From assembly GCA_000499405.2 (NCBI GenBank), contig HG738138.1:2480001-2544000 (forward strand): 64,000 bases of DNA, read 5' to 3'. Positions 52,560-61,870 of this stretch are shown here, piece after piece. The position numbers and the translations under genes were made by a program. This DNA is from Onchocerca volvulus (Eukaryota > Nematoda > Chromadorea > Rhabditida > Onchocercidae). Below the pieces are notes generated by a model. The model saw only the letters and a program-made list of their open reading frames with translations, searched no databases and had not been told where the DNA came from. Numbering within the stretch: position 1 is the first letter of the stretch; the number at the start of each line of letters is the position of its first letter.

Positions 52560-53940
52560 TTTGATTCAGCTGTATATCTGGCAAGCAAAGTTTTTAATGG
52601 CTCTGATGGTTCTTCAACTGAGGTAGTTTAATTTTCTCGGCGGCGTAACACATTCCTTTCTTTTTTTTTCTTGTAAAATGGACTTTGCATGATCGTAAAA
52701 AATTTTCAGAGCATAGTTTCAGGGAAGTTTTTGCATTAAATTTCTCCATTAAATTCCAGAGCTTTGCAATACGAGCATTTTTCAATTATTGTGCCGATGA
52801 GAACTTGAGAAGCTTTGCTTATATTTTTTACCGAAACAAAATATGAATATAATGCTTTTTTTCTATTTATTGCCAGTGCTAGATACTTTCAGTTAATCAT
52901 GAACCTATAAACTGTTTATCGCGTTTTTTTCTATATAAAGTAATAATAAGAAATCATTCTCTTTACTTAGTCAAAGGAAACTCTTTTTTCACTTATCTAT
53001 TTAATAATAAAATTCGTTCTGTTTGCTACAGTTACTTCTTTCTTACTGAAACAGCCTGCATCAGTAAATGCGGACTCAAACTATAATCATAAATATGCAT
53101 AATTTTGTTAATATTTGCGCATTTTAGTTAATGTTTAATTTTTTGGGTTTAGCATTGCTTGAGAAATTTGTTTGAAAAATTTAGTAGCATATAACTAAAT
53201 GTATCATAAATTTCAGAACTTAAAGAAAGAAAGAATGTATTTTACAAATGATAAATCAGGGAACATTAGGAATGCTTTTATTAGTTTTTACATTTCTAAG
53301 CAGTCAATAATTTGCGGTGCCATTTGTATGCTACTAAATTCATTTGTCAGAATTTTTGATTCTCAGCGAATGTTCTGTAAAATTTCACCCAATTCTTTTA
53401 ATTCTGTCTTTAAACTTTTTTTTTTTTCAGAACTTAAGTCGATACTGTATAGAAATGTTTTTGAAATTGAGGAAATTAAAATGTTCTATATTTCATTTTA
53501 ACCTGAACTTTGTAAAGGTTTTTCTTTTTCGGAAGCATAGTCGAGAGAGTGGAAATTTTTGCAAAATTGTTTTTTTTTCGCAAGTTATTGAAATTAAGAA
53601 AATTAAAATAGCGCAAGATAAACTATTGCAGCTTCTAGAGGATTATATATATATAGATAGACAGATAGATAGATAGATAAATTACTCTGAACTAATTAAT
53701 TGTTCCTTCTTTCACTATATCGTAATTAATTTAATTTGGTTTAATATCATAAATAAAAGACAGAATATGGTGAAATATAAATAGGTAAAATGTGTTTAGA
53801 TGTATAGATAAAAAGATATGTTTTTTTTTGGAATTTTTTTTTTCTTTTTATAATTTTCAGTGTTAATAATAAAATATTCACAAATTGATGCTTTGCATTT
53901 TACGGGACAGAGTAAAATTCAGTCCAGTCATGAGAGCATG
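52560..53940. other. Interior of the Helitron-like region without recognised gene
   Basis: AT-rich sequence where Rep and most helicase coding would be expected. ORFs up to 110 codons (53199-53501, 53344-53676) overlap each other and show no motif. A GATA microsatellite lies at about 53645-53685. Confidence 0.5.
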
Positions 53941-53949
53941 GTGCAGAGC

Positions 53950-54103
53950 GGAGTCCAAAAATTCCCCCTCTCACTTACTTTCAGCTGTCACGGATGTTAT
54001 ACGTGGAAAAGAGTAAGCATATCTATATAAAAATGATGGCCTATTCGAGTACAAGGTTGTATCAAAATTTGAAAATAATCGGTGAAGAATTTGCTAAGTT
54101 CCG
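53950..54103 (-). mobile_element. Inverted 5'-end fragment of the Helitron-like family
   Basis: On the - strand it reads AATTCTTCACCGATT..., TTTTGATACAACCTTG, CTCGAATAGG, TTTTTATATAGATATGC, then TTTTCCACGT and GTGACAGCTG. It has the same order as the fragment at 59140-59329, and it abuts the helicase remnant at 54108 directly. Confidence 0.65.
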
Positions 54104-54107
54104 TCCT

Positions 54108-54225
54108 CGCATTCTTATGATTCCAATGGAAACACCATACCAATTGAAGAGATTTCAATTCCCAATTCGATAGACTTTTGCATTCACGATCAATAAAGTT
54201 CAGGGTCAATCCTTAGAATTGTGCG
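54108..54225 (+). pseudogene. Helitron/PIF1-type helicase C-terminal fragment with internal stop
   Basis: It reads RILMIPMETPYQLKRFQFPI, then R-stop-TFAFTINKVQGQSLELCG. The block (L/F)xRxQFP(I/V)R followed by (F/M)TINK-QGQS is the conserved last motif of PIF1-family helicases fused to Rep in Helitrons. The TAG at 54171-54173 and the missing rest of the domain make it a remnant. Confidence 0.82.
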
Positions 54226-54544
54226 GTTAGATCAATGGGTTAAATTTATGAAAAAAGGCAATTCAAGACACAATCTAATATTAGAAGTCAGAGAGTCAAT
54301 CCTTAAAATGCTTGAACGAAAAATTTGATTATACATTGACCTCAACATTTGTGCGACGCAACTACATATCTACAAATCAAAAAATAAACGAATCACATTT
54401 ATCACAAAGCAAAAAACAAATGAAATGCTTGAATTGCTCACATTATTAATTTAAAGACATTTATCTGTTCGAATGCAAATCGCGTATGAAAATTTCGAAT
54501 CAGTTGATGAATTTGAAAACATGCGCGTATTCGAATGGATTTTG

Positions 54545-54726
54545 TCGAAATTTCAAAGCAATAGGTGAAGGACTTTTCGATATTTAAGATTTTGAGTATA
54601 GATAATGTGCATGCTTAAGAACTTACGGAGGTTTAAGATTTTGAGTATAGATAATGTGCATGCTTAAGAACTTACGGAGGTTTAAGATTTTGAACAAACG
54701 AACATTGACATTTCTATTTATATAGA
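54545..54726 (-). mobile_element. Inverted 5'-end fragment carrying a 49-bp tandem duplication
   Basis: The - strand starts TCTATATAAATAGAAATGTC and continues with the family core to the AAGTCCTTCACCTATTGC block. It includes an exact 49-bp tandem repeat (54583-54631 and 54632-54680) beginning TTTAAGATTTTGAGTATAG. The inverted terminus is followed directly by the GC-rich hairpin at 54727. Confidence 0.75.
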
Positions 54727-54811
54727 TTAGCTGGAGCCGGACACGCGAAGCGTGGCCGCCCTCCATGGACTAGCTGGATCGGCCACGCTCCGCGTTGCCG
54801 GGTCCAGCTAG
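54727..54811 (+). repeat. GC-rich inverted repeat at the Helitron-like 3' end
   Basis: The left arm has TAGCTGGAGCCGG and GCGAAGCGTGGCCG. The right arm has CGGCCACGCTCCGCG and CCGGGTCCAGCTA. They pair over about 36 bp with few mismatches around a short spacer. The right arm ends CTAG followed by T, the typical Helitron 3' terminus. This is one of the most GC-rich stretches in the window. Confidence 0.8.
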
Positions 54812-55330
54812 TAAAGCAATAATTTCTTGTATTTGCATCATTTGAAAACAAAAAATGCTTTTCTTATCTGTGATATTTCGAAGTCTCTCCATTTTCACCC
54901 ACTAATTCAAATTTTTTTTTCTATAAAAGCTCTTTCATTTCTAATAGCATTCATGACCTTAAAAAATCATCTATTCCAAGGAATGAAGCACCATCATGAT
55001 TGCAATTTTCTCAATGATCCTAATATGTGACATGTCAAAGAAATGGCTGTATTTCCGGCAAAAACCTGAAACATATATATTATAATAAATAATCCTTCAA
55101 GAAAATTCTTCCAGAAATTGCTCTTAAATCTTCTAATAGGTAGTAATGATCGAAGTGAAACTTGTCGCTTTTTCATGCACTTTACTGGCATGAATTCGTC
55201 ATCCTTTCAAAATCCTAATTTTCTTAGGACACATATCACATTCCGAAAATATGACAAATATTGAAATCTCTACTAAGTGTTTCTAAATTTTTCCAAATCA
55301 GTCGTCTAAAATTTTTGGTGCACTTATGAA
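54812..55330. other. Spacer with no recognised feature
   Basis: About 500 bp of AT-rich DNA between the Helitron-like 3' end and the first retroelement-like repeat. ORFs on both strands show no similarity that I recognise. Confidence 0.5.
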
Positions 55331-56195
55331 ATATTTTCATTTGAAACAACCTTACGCTTCAAGAAGGAAAATTTTAAAAAAAAGTTTCGAATTACTTTGA
55401 ATTTTTTCTTTTCACAAAATCTTTCCATTTCATTATTGTGGATGTGTTCCAGATCATCTCATCAACTTCAAATTTCTTTTAAATATTTTCATTACAACTT
55501 TATGAAATGGAATGAAATAACATTTTGTTACTATATTTGCATTGGTGAAACTGTCGGATTGCAAGGATTTGTAATTAATTAGCAACGTTCGAGGACGATA
55601 TTCTTTCAATAACAGCAACACTACAGATATGGTATCTTTTTTTTCTATTATCTTTCTATTCCTCCTTGAAATGATTGCTTGACATAATTTATTTGATACC
55701 ATTATCCAGTAGATTATTTAATGCGGTATGATTCTTATGATAATACTGATGGATTGCGGTACTAAGACTATATCAAAAATCATTTTTGAAAAAACATTAT
55801 AGTCAAAGTATTTCGCTTAATCAAATAACTGAAATAAACGATATATGAAAATGATAAAATTAATATGGCTGGTATAATTTCTAGATTTTCAAATGTCTCT
55901 GCTAACACAAAACGAAACGTAATTTGGAAGAGACAATGTGTCAGAGAATTCGAAAGATAATTAGTTGTATATAGGAACAGCAGAAGGTCAAATAGTAGTA
56001 AGATGCGATACAGTCATGGTAAACAAGGGATATTGAAGGTCAAAGAGCGCGACATAGTTTCAAAAGAATCAATAAGTCGAAAGAATGAATGTTTGTCAAA
56101 CGGTTCGATTCACAGATAAACGAAGTGCGATCAACCAATCATGAGACGACAAGTTGAAGTTCAGGTAAAAAGGAGGAGACTCGAAGAATATACCT
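55330..56195 (+). repeat. Retroelement-like repeat B, copy 1
   Basis: It aligns in the same orientation and order with 56390-56615 plus 57161-57780. Shared landmarks are caacgttcgagg, ttacagatatggtat, gattatttaatgcggtatg, aaaatcatttttgaaaaa and ggaagagacaatgtgtc. It ends near 56195 with the caaccaatcatgag block, whose family continues into LTR family A in copy 2. Confidence 0.75.
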
Positions 56196-56389
56196 TTCAA
56201 CCGTTCACCCTTCCTTTGATCATTCTCGTTATCTATTACCCAATCGTTCGGCCATGATTTTTTTTTCTTTTTTTGTGTTGAGTTTTTGAGCTCAATTGTT
56301 TTTCTTCGTCTAAGAAGTATTGTTTGTCATATTTCGAGTTTTGCAAATACTATCATTCCATCATTTTGAAATGAAAAAAATAGAAGTTT

Positions 56390-58450
56390 ATGGAAGATTC
56401 ATTTGAAACGTTCTTTTGCTTCAAAAAACGAAGATTTTGAAAAAAAAAAAAAAAAAAATCAATTCGATTTGTTTTGAACTTTTTTTTTTACTAGATCTTT
56501 CTATTTCATTATTATGAATATGTTTCAGATCATTTATCAACTTTAAATCTCTTTTAAATATTTTTACCAGAACTTTCTGAAATAGAATTAAATTACATTT
56601 TGTTACTATATTTGCTGTCGTCGATCTTCTTAATCGTGACAATAATAAGAGTTCTTGTTTTATCGTGTTGTTATCGAATGTATAGCGGTATCTCAAACTT
56701 GGGTAATTAAACCTTCATTACAGAAATTTAGAAACACAATAACATACGGACAATTACAAATCAATTATATCAACATAACATTTTAAATGACGATTTGTTA
56801 ATATAAGAAAGGAGGGTAAAGATATCATTAAAACCAAAACCCAGACGGTGGAACCAACCGTCTCCCTGTTAGCTTCCTTTGAAAAATGATACACAAAGGC
56901 ATCTTTGTAACATGATAATCTTTTCTTTGTTAGCGCTTGAGACAGCGCTTTTATGGTATAATTTACAACAGAATGAAACAAAGGTTAAGACGTTTAACAC
57001 AATCATATGGCAAGCTGAAGCAACTCAACAAAGCCATAAACTAAGCCATTTAATTTGAAACAAAGAGTTAAATTTCTTGCAACCATCAACGGTTACAATT
57101 TACTTCTTTTAAAACAAAGAAATCACTTTTGTATGATCTTTCTCGCTTCTTTCAGCGACATTTGCAATGATGAAAATGTCGGATATCAACGATTTGTAAT
57201 TAACTAGCAACGTTCGAGGGCGATACTCTTTCATTAACAGCAAAATTACAGATATGGTATTTTTTTTTTTCAATCATCTTTGTATTCACCTCCTTGAAAT
57301 AAATTGCTTGATATAACTTACTTGATACCATTATCCCGTAGATTATTTAATGCGGTATGATTCTTATGATAATGGCGGTGGTACTGAGTCCATATCAAAA
57401 ATCATTTTTGAAAAAATATTATAATCAAAGTATTTCGTTTAATCAAATAACTGAAATGAACAATAAATGGAAATGATAAAATTAATATAGGCAGTTATGT
57501 ATTTCAGATTCTCAAATGTTTTCGCTAACAGAACAAAATATAATTTGGAAGAGACAATGTGTCGGAAAAATTCGAAAAAATGTAATTAGTTGTATATAGA
57601 AATATCAAAAGATCAAATAGCGGGAAGATGTTGGCGAAGTCAAAGGAAGCAATCAGGGTAAACAAGAAATATTAAAGAAAGGATGAACCTGTTCACCGTC
57701 AAAACGCTCCGATTCATAGATAAACAAAGTGAGGTTCAACCAGTCATGAGGCGACTTCGAATTCAGATAATGGGAAGGAGCCCCGAAGGATTTAAAAGGT
57801 CGGGACTTTGGAACTGGATCAGTTCAGTTGTAGCAGCTCAGCTGATGTAGTTCAGCTGAAGCAATTCACTAACAACTCAATTTCGAGGACGGTCCGAAGA
57901 CAGCCGGAGTGATAATTCGACAGTCCAACAGCCCGAGTGACAGTTTATCAAGATTCAAAGTTCAAGTGGATCGACAGTTACCCAGAAGCAACAGCAGTAG
58001 TCCAGCTGAGTCAGTTCAGATCGACACAATTACTCGACATAGCAACAGTTCGGGAGTTCAGTTTGACAAGTTCGACAGTTCAGTAGCAGTAGTTCGACAA
58101 GTCGCCAACAGCAACAATTTCACGGACAATTCGACGTCAGCAGGAGCAACAACGACTATTATTAGCGTTTTATCATTCATCCCCACCATTGAATAAGCGC
58201 GTTATTCGGTGGAGCGAAAGGAGAACGACGGTTAGATACAAACATCGCAGCAAGTATTTAAATGACTGTTTTACTCTTTGATTTTTACTGTCATTCATTC
58301 AGTCCCTAACATTTAATCCCAACCGTACAAGCACGATATTCTAATATCGTATAAACTCAATAAAAGCTATTGTTGACCTAGCGGAGTCACACAGCAAGAA
58401 GAAACAGTCTTCAATCAATAAGCTGCAAACAAACAAGAGGATCCTTTCCC
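56390..58450 (+). mobile_element. Retroelement-like repeat B copy 2, continuing into LTR family A, split by a solo LTR
   Basis: Copy 2 of repeat B is interrupted at 56616-57160 by a solo LTR. From 57730 it runs into LTR-like sequence: a gccccgaaggatttaaaag block, a long stretch of CAG/GTTCGACAG-type short repeats (57830-58140), TCAATAAAAGC (polyadenylation-like) near 58360, then TTGTTGACCTAGCGG. The 95-codon ORF at 57909-58196 is made of the CAG/GTTCGACAG repeats and is probably not a gene. No gag or pol domain was seen nearby. Confidence 0.6.
56616..57160 (-). mobile_element. Solo LTR, family C, 545 bp, flanked by an exact 5-bp target duplication
   Basis: It begins TGTCG and ends CGACA, with TTTGC on both sides (56611-56615 and 57161-57165). 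Repeat B copy 1 shows the uninterrupted site. On the - strand its end reads GTCACGATTAAGAAGATCG then ACGACA, matching the end of the + strand copy at 60127-60691. Its - strand start TGTCGCTGAAA matches TGTTGCTGAAA there. TG...CA ends, short inverted termini and a 5-bp duplication are diagnostic of LTR retrotransposon integration. Confidence 0.88.
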
Positions 58451-58534
58451 CGAAATCATACAAATAATTTCCCAACAATTTTTTGATAAGTAATAAAGGA
58501 TACTAACAGTCGTTCAGTGCTCATGTCGTATCTA

Positions 58535-59097
58535 CTTCCCGCTATTTGACCCTTTGTAAGTGTCGTTCTTTCTCTTTACCATTGCTGTTGCACTTGTTGC
58601 TATCGAATTGTTCTCAAAATTGCTGCTACTTTGGAAGTACGTCGAACTGTTACTACTGAAATGTCGAACTACTACTATATCAAACTACTGTATCGATCTG
58701 AACTGACTCAGTTGAACTACTGCTGTTGCTTCTGGGTAACTGTCGATCCACTTGAACTTTGAATCTTGATAAACTGTCACTCGCGCTGCTGGACTGTCGA
58801 ATTATCGCTCCTGCTGTCTTCGAACCGTCCTCGAAATTGGATTGTTACTGGACTACTTCAGCTGAACTATTGCCGTTATTGCTGGGCAGTTGTCGATTCA
58901 TTTGAACTATAAATCTTGATAAACTGTCGCTCGCGCTGTTGGACTGTCGAATTCTCGCTCCTGCTGTCTTCAAACCGCCTTCGAAATTGAGGTTTTACTG
59001 AACTGCTTCCGTTGAACTACTTCAACTGAACTGCTACAACTGAACTGACCCAGCTCCGAAGTTCTGACCTTTTAAATCCTTCGGAATTCCTTCCCTG
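58535..59097 (-). mobile_element. LTR family A fragment, inverted
   Basis: Read on the - strand from 59097 it repeats the order of 57775-58120: gggaaggaattccgaagg, ttcagttgtagcag, aatttcgaaggcgg, gacagcaggagcga, gacagtttatcaaga. It carries an internal tandem duplication, since the gacagtttatcaag block occurs twice (around 58770 and 58920). With 57775-58120 it forms a large inverted repeat with a spacer of about 400 bp. Confidence 0.75.
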
Positions 59098-59139
59098 CGT
59101 GGCTGGCTCCCGAACAATGTAGAAAGCAGGCGTCGTCAA

Positions 59140-59329
59140 AAAATTCAGTTCGCTCACTTACTTTTATCTGTCACAGACGTGAAAAGTTAAAAAAAAAGGC
59201 AAGTATATCGATATAAAAACACGCATCTATTCGAATGCAACGTTGTATCAAAATTTCAAAGCAATCGGTGAAGAACTTTCGGAGATTCAAGGTCGGTAAC
59301 AAGGAACATTTACATTTTTATTTGTATGA
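59140..59329 (-). mobile_element. 5'-end fragment of the Helitron-like family, inverted
   Basis: On the - strand it reads CAAATAAAAATGTAAATGTTCC, shortened here to its parts AAATAAAAATGTAAATG and AGTTCTTCACCGATTGC, then TTTGATACAACGTTGC and TTCGAATAGATGCGTG. It is the most consensus-like copy of the shared core in the window. Confidence 0.7.
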
Positions 59330-59397
59330 AACGGAATAGTGATTCTTCCTCTACGATCCAAAAAACTGTTTGAGAACACGAATCACCATAAGAAACA

Positions 59398-59862
59398 ATG
59401 TCTAAAGACCACCAACTTCATTTCTTTGATCAAGAGAAATTGAAACGATTTGAAGAAGGAATAGAAGCAATGGAAGAAATATTCAAAATAGCAATTGAAC
59501 AAGGAGGAAGATCTATCGGAACTAAAGACCTGCAACATTTAATGTTGATTAATTCAGAAGAAGAATACGAACAACCACTAAGATTCTTTCCCAAAAAACT
59601 CAAACCTCCATCTCTTAAAAATGTACCAGTTACAGATTCCTCCCTAATAATCAAGGAGAAAGAAGGAGAAGAAAGTTCAAGAGGGAAAAATCTTACTACA
59701 TTCAACCACCAGACGATGAACCTGATAAGGATACATTTATAAGAGGATCCTTAGAAGCATTAAAAGATTTAGAAAGGATGAATTTTCTTAAAATCGCAGA
59801 AACTTACCCCATCGATAATGGATGGATTGCGGTCATCGAAAATCTTCGTAAAGTTGGGTAAT
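59398..59862 (+). pseudogene. Unrecognised charged ORF, broken by a frameshift
   Basis: ATG 59398 opens 114 codons rich in E, K and D (RFEEGIEAMEEIFKIAIEQG, DLQHLMLINSEEEYEQ). Around 59680-59690 a different frame takes over with equally coding-like sequence (YYIQPPDDEPDKDTFIRG, LEALKDLERMNFLKIAETYP) ending at a stop near 59862. The joined reading would be about 155 residues. No domain was recognised. Lying between two retroelement LTRs, it may be a remnant of a mobile or viral element or a decayed host exon. There is no evidence of splicing between the two parts. Confidence 0.45.
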
Positions 59863-60126
59863 TAATTTTTTATTATTACTACAGTTTTGAAAAAGGTGGG
59901 ATTTACTCATTTGCAATGTACGCTTATAGGTATCAAACATAATTTCCTCTTTTTCCCTATCATCATTATTCATCTTTCCTATTCAAACAATCTATTTCAC
60001 CACTTTTGTATCCTAACCATTATCTGCAGCTTTTACATACACGTCACGAATGTGGTCTTTATTAATATCAATGTTATGATACTATTAGCATTTCAAAGTA
60101 AAGGAAGTATTGTAATCTCATTATAT

Positions 60127-60691
60127 TGTTGCTGAAATCGCGAAGAGTATAAGAAAAGAAGTGATTCATGATTTTCAAATGATTTGTTAATCTTATTGAA
60201 TGTGGATGTTTCTTTGTTTATAGATCAAATGGCTTTGTACTTTATTCTTTTGTTGTAGTCAAGGTTACGCGCTAAAAGAGATGCGCTCTCATGCGCTAAA
60301 AATGGCGCCTTATTGTAAATCAAATTTTAGCGGGATCCTTCCTCTATAAATAAGAAGAGGGTCCTGACCATAGGGTCATTCTAAAGGATGTGCTATCATG
60401 AGGTCGGTTATTTGAATGTATGGGACTATATTTGGTCTATATCATCTTTGGCTTGCGATATCGTTATTAGAATTGTTTGTCACTAGAATTGTTACTGAAA
60501 TGATTGATTTGTTATTGTCACGTGTCTTATCGCGTTATCAGATTTTATAATAAAGGTTCAATTACCCAAGTTTGAGGTTTCGAGAACAACACGACAAGAA
60601 AGAAGAATTCTCAATAATTGTCACGGTTAAGAAGATCGGCGACAATTCCAGAAATCTCAATTATTGTCACGGTCATAGAAGATCGGCGACA
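60127..60691 (+). mobile_element. Solo LTR, family C, with TATA box and polyadenylation signal
   Basis: It begins TGTTGCTGAAA and ends GATCGGCGACA, homologous to the inverted solo LTR at 56616-57160. The flanks TATAT (60122-60126) and TATAC (60692-60696) form a near-perfect 5-bp target duplication. Inside are CTATAAATA near 60350 (core promoter) and AATAAAGG near 60550. The U5 end is tandemly duplicated: two 41-44 bp copies each ending GATCGGCGACA at 60644 and 60691. No internal retroelement genes adjoin it. Confidence 0.85.
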
Positions 60692-61535
60692 TATACTATT
60701 CTGAATTTTGATGTTTTTTTTTTCTTTTTTTAAAAGATACTATTTTAATTTTTAATGCATTTATGTATTTTTTTCTTAGTTTTTGAATAAATGTTAACGT
60801 TGCAATGTTACAATTAAAAATTTTCCCGTTAATTGTGCATATCTGTTGATAAAATCCCCATATACCGATTTCAGATCACAAATATACGGCGAAATAAATG
60901 ATTTGAATTAAGGTTTTTCAGATGAATGATGAGGACGATGTGTTGGTACTTCTTTAGCTAATTATCCTTGACTTGTACTCGTACATTTTTTTTTTTACAT
61001 TCTAAATCTTCGCTGAGATATAAATAATTAGTTTTTAGTTATATATGAATTATAATGTGATTGTATCAATTAAAATTAATTGTATTAATAAGTCTAGAAA
61101 ATTCAATTACTCAAAATTTACTAGCAAATCAAAAAAACGAATGAAACTTACATCCCATATTGATACCACCATCAACACAATGATAGAAAAGTTAGAAACA
61201 TTAGATTCGAAAGGACGAGCCAGACGAATGTCGCATTTGTTGATAGTGATATAAAGAAATTAGCATGAATTAAAGTCATATATGCATGTACATATATAAC
61301 AAATTATTTGCTTTAATGTGCAATCATGAAAACAAATGAAACATAAAGTAATTGTGATATATTTCATGCAGAATTTAAAAATATTGCGTAAAATTTTCTT
61401 TTTTCATTGATATAAACTAGGGCTACAAATTTTGTGTATGTTTATTTTATAAATTTATGAAACAAATCCGAATTACCATCGAAAATTAAATTGTCGGATT
61501 AAATACAGAATTGAGGTTCTTTTTTTTTTTTTTTT
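60692..61535. other. Spacer without recognised gene
   Basis: AT-rich. A lysine-rich 69-codon ORF (61045-61254) has no motif or splice context that I can use. Nothing else was seen. Confidence 0.45.
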
Positions 61536-61539
61536 GTTT

Positions 61540-61870
61540 TTCGGGGATAGGATCTTCTTATTTGATTTGTTTGTAGTTTAGAGACTGGTTCTTCTTGATG
61601 TTGTGACTTCGCTAGGTCAACAATGACCTTTATTGGATTTATATGATATTATATATTGCGCTTATACAATGGGAGAGACTAAATGAATATTACACAATAA
61701 AAATCAATCGTCCTGATTGTTAAATTTTTAAACTATGAACTGGTTCGACTGAACTGCTTCAACCGATCTGCTGATTTCGAATTCTGGCCCTTCAAATCCT
61801 TCGGGGCTCTTCCCCTTGAGGTCAACTTACTTGAACTCCAACGTATTGCCTCATGATTGGTCAGATAGAA
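61540..61870 (-). mobile_element. LTR family A, short inverted copy
   Basis: On the - strand it starts with a ccaatcatgaggcaa block, then gagccccgaaggattt, then gcagttcagtcgaacc, and ends with CAATAAAGGTCATTG then TTGACCTAGCGAAGTCAC. It corresponds to 57735-58430 but lacks almost all of the CAG-rich middle, so the middle appears to be a later expansion in the + strand copy or a deletion here. Confidence 0.72.

Larger units (their letters stand above)
49687..54811 (+). mobile_element. Decayed Helitron-like rolling-circle transposon
   Basis: Starts at an A|TC boundary (TCTATATAAATAAAAATG) and ends ...CAGCTAG|T after a GC-rich hairpin, as Helitrons do. Inside are two protein remnants in the expected order: an arginine-rich N-terminal region at 52097-52552 and a helicase C-terminal fragment at 54108-54225. 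The catalytic Rep domain and most of the helicase are missing, and the space is filled by tandem repeats and inverted family fragments. It may be a composite of several insertions rather than one element. It cannot be autonomous. Confidence 0.6.

Noticed and set aside
57909..58196. 95-codon serine-rich ORF
   Set aside because: It is a reading of the CAG/GTTCGACAG short repeats in LTR family A. The inverted copies do not keep the frame.
61045..61254. Lysine-rich 69-codon ORF
   Set aside because: No domain, no neighbouring exon in phase, and AT-rich codon use as expected for random open sequence.
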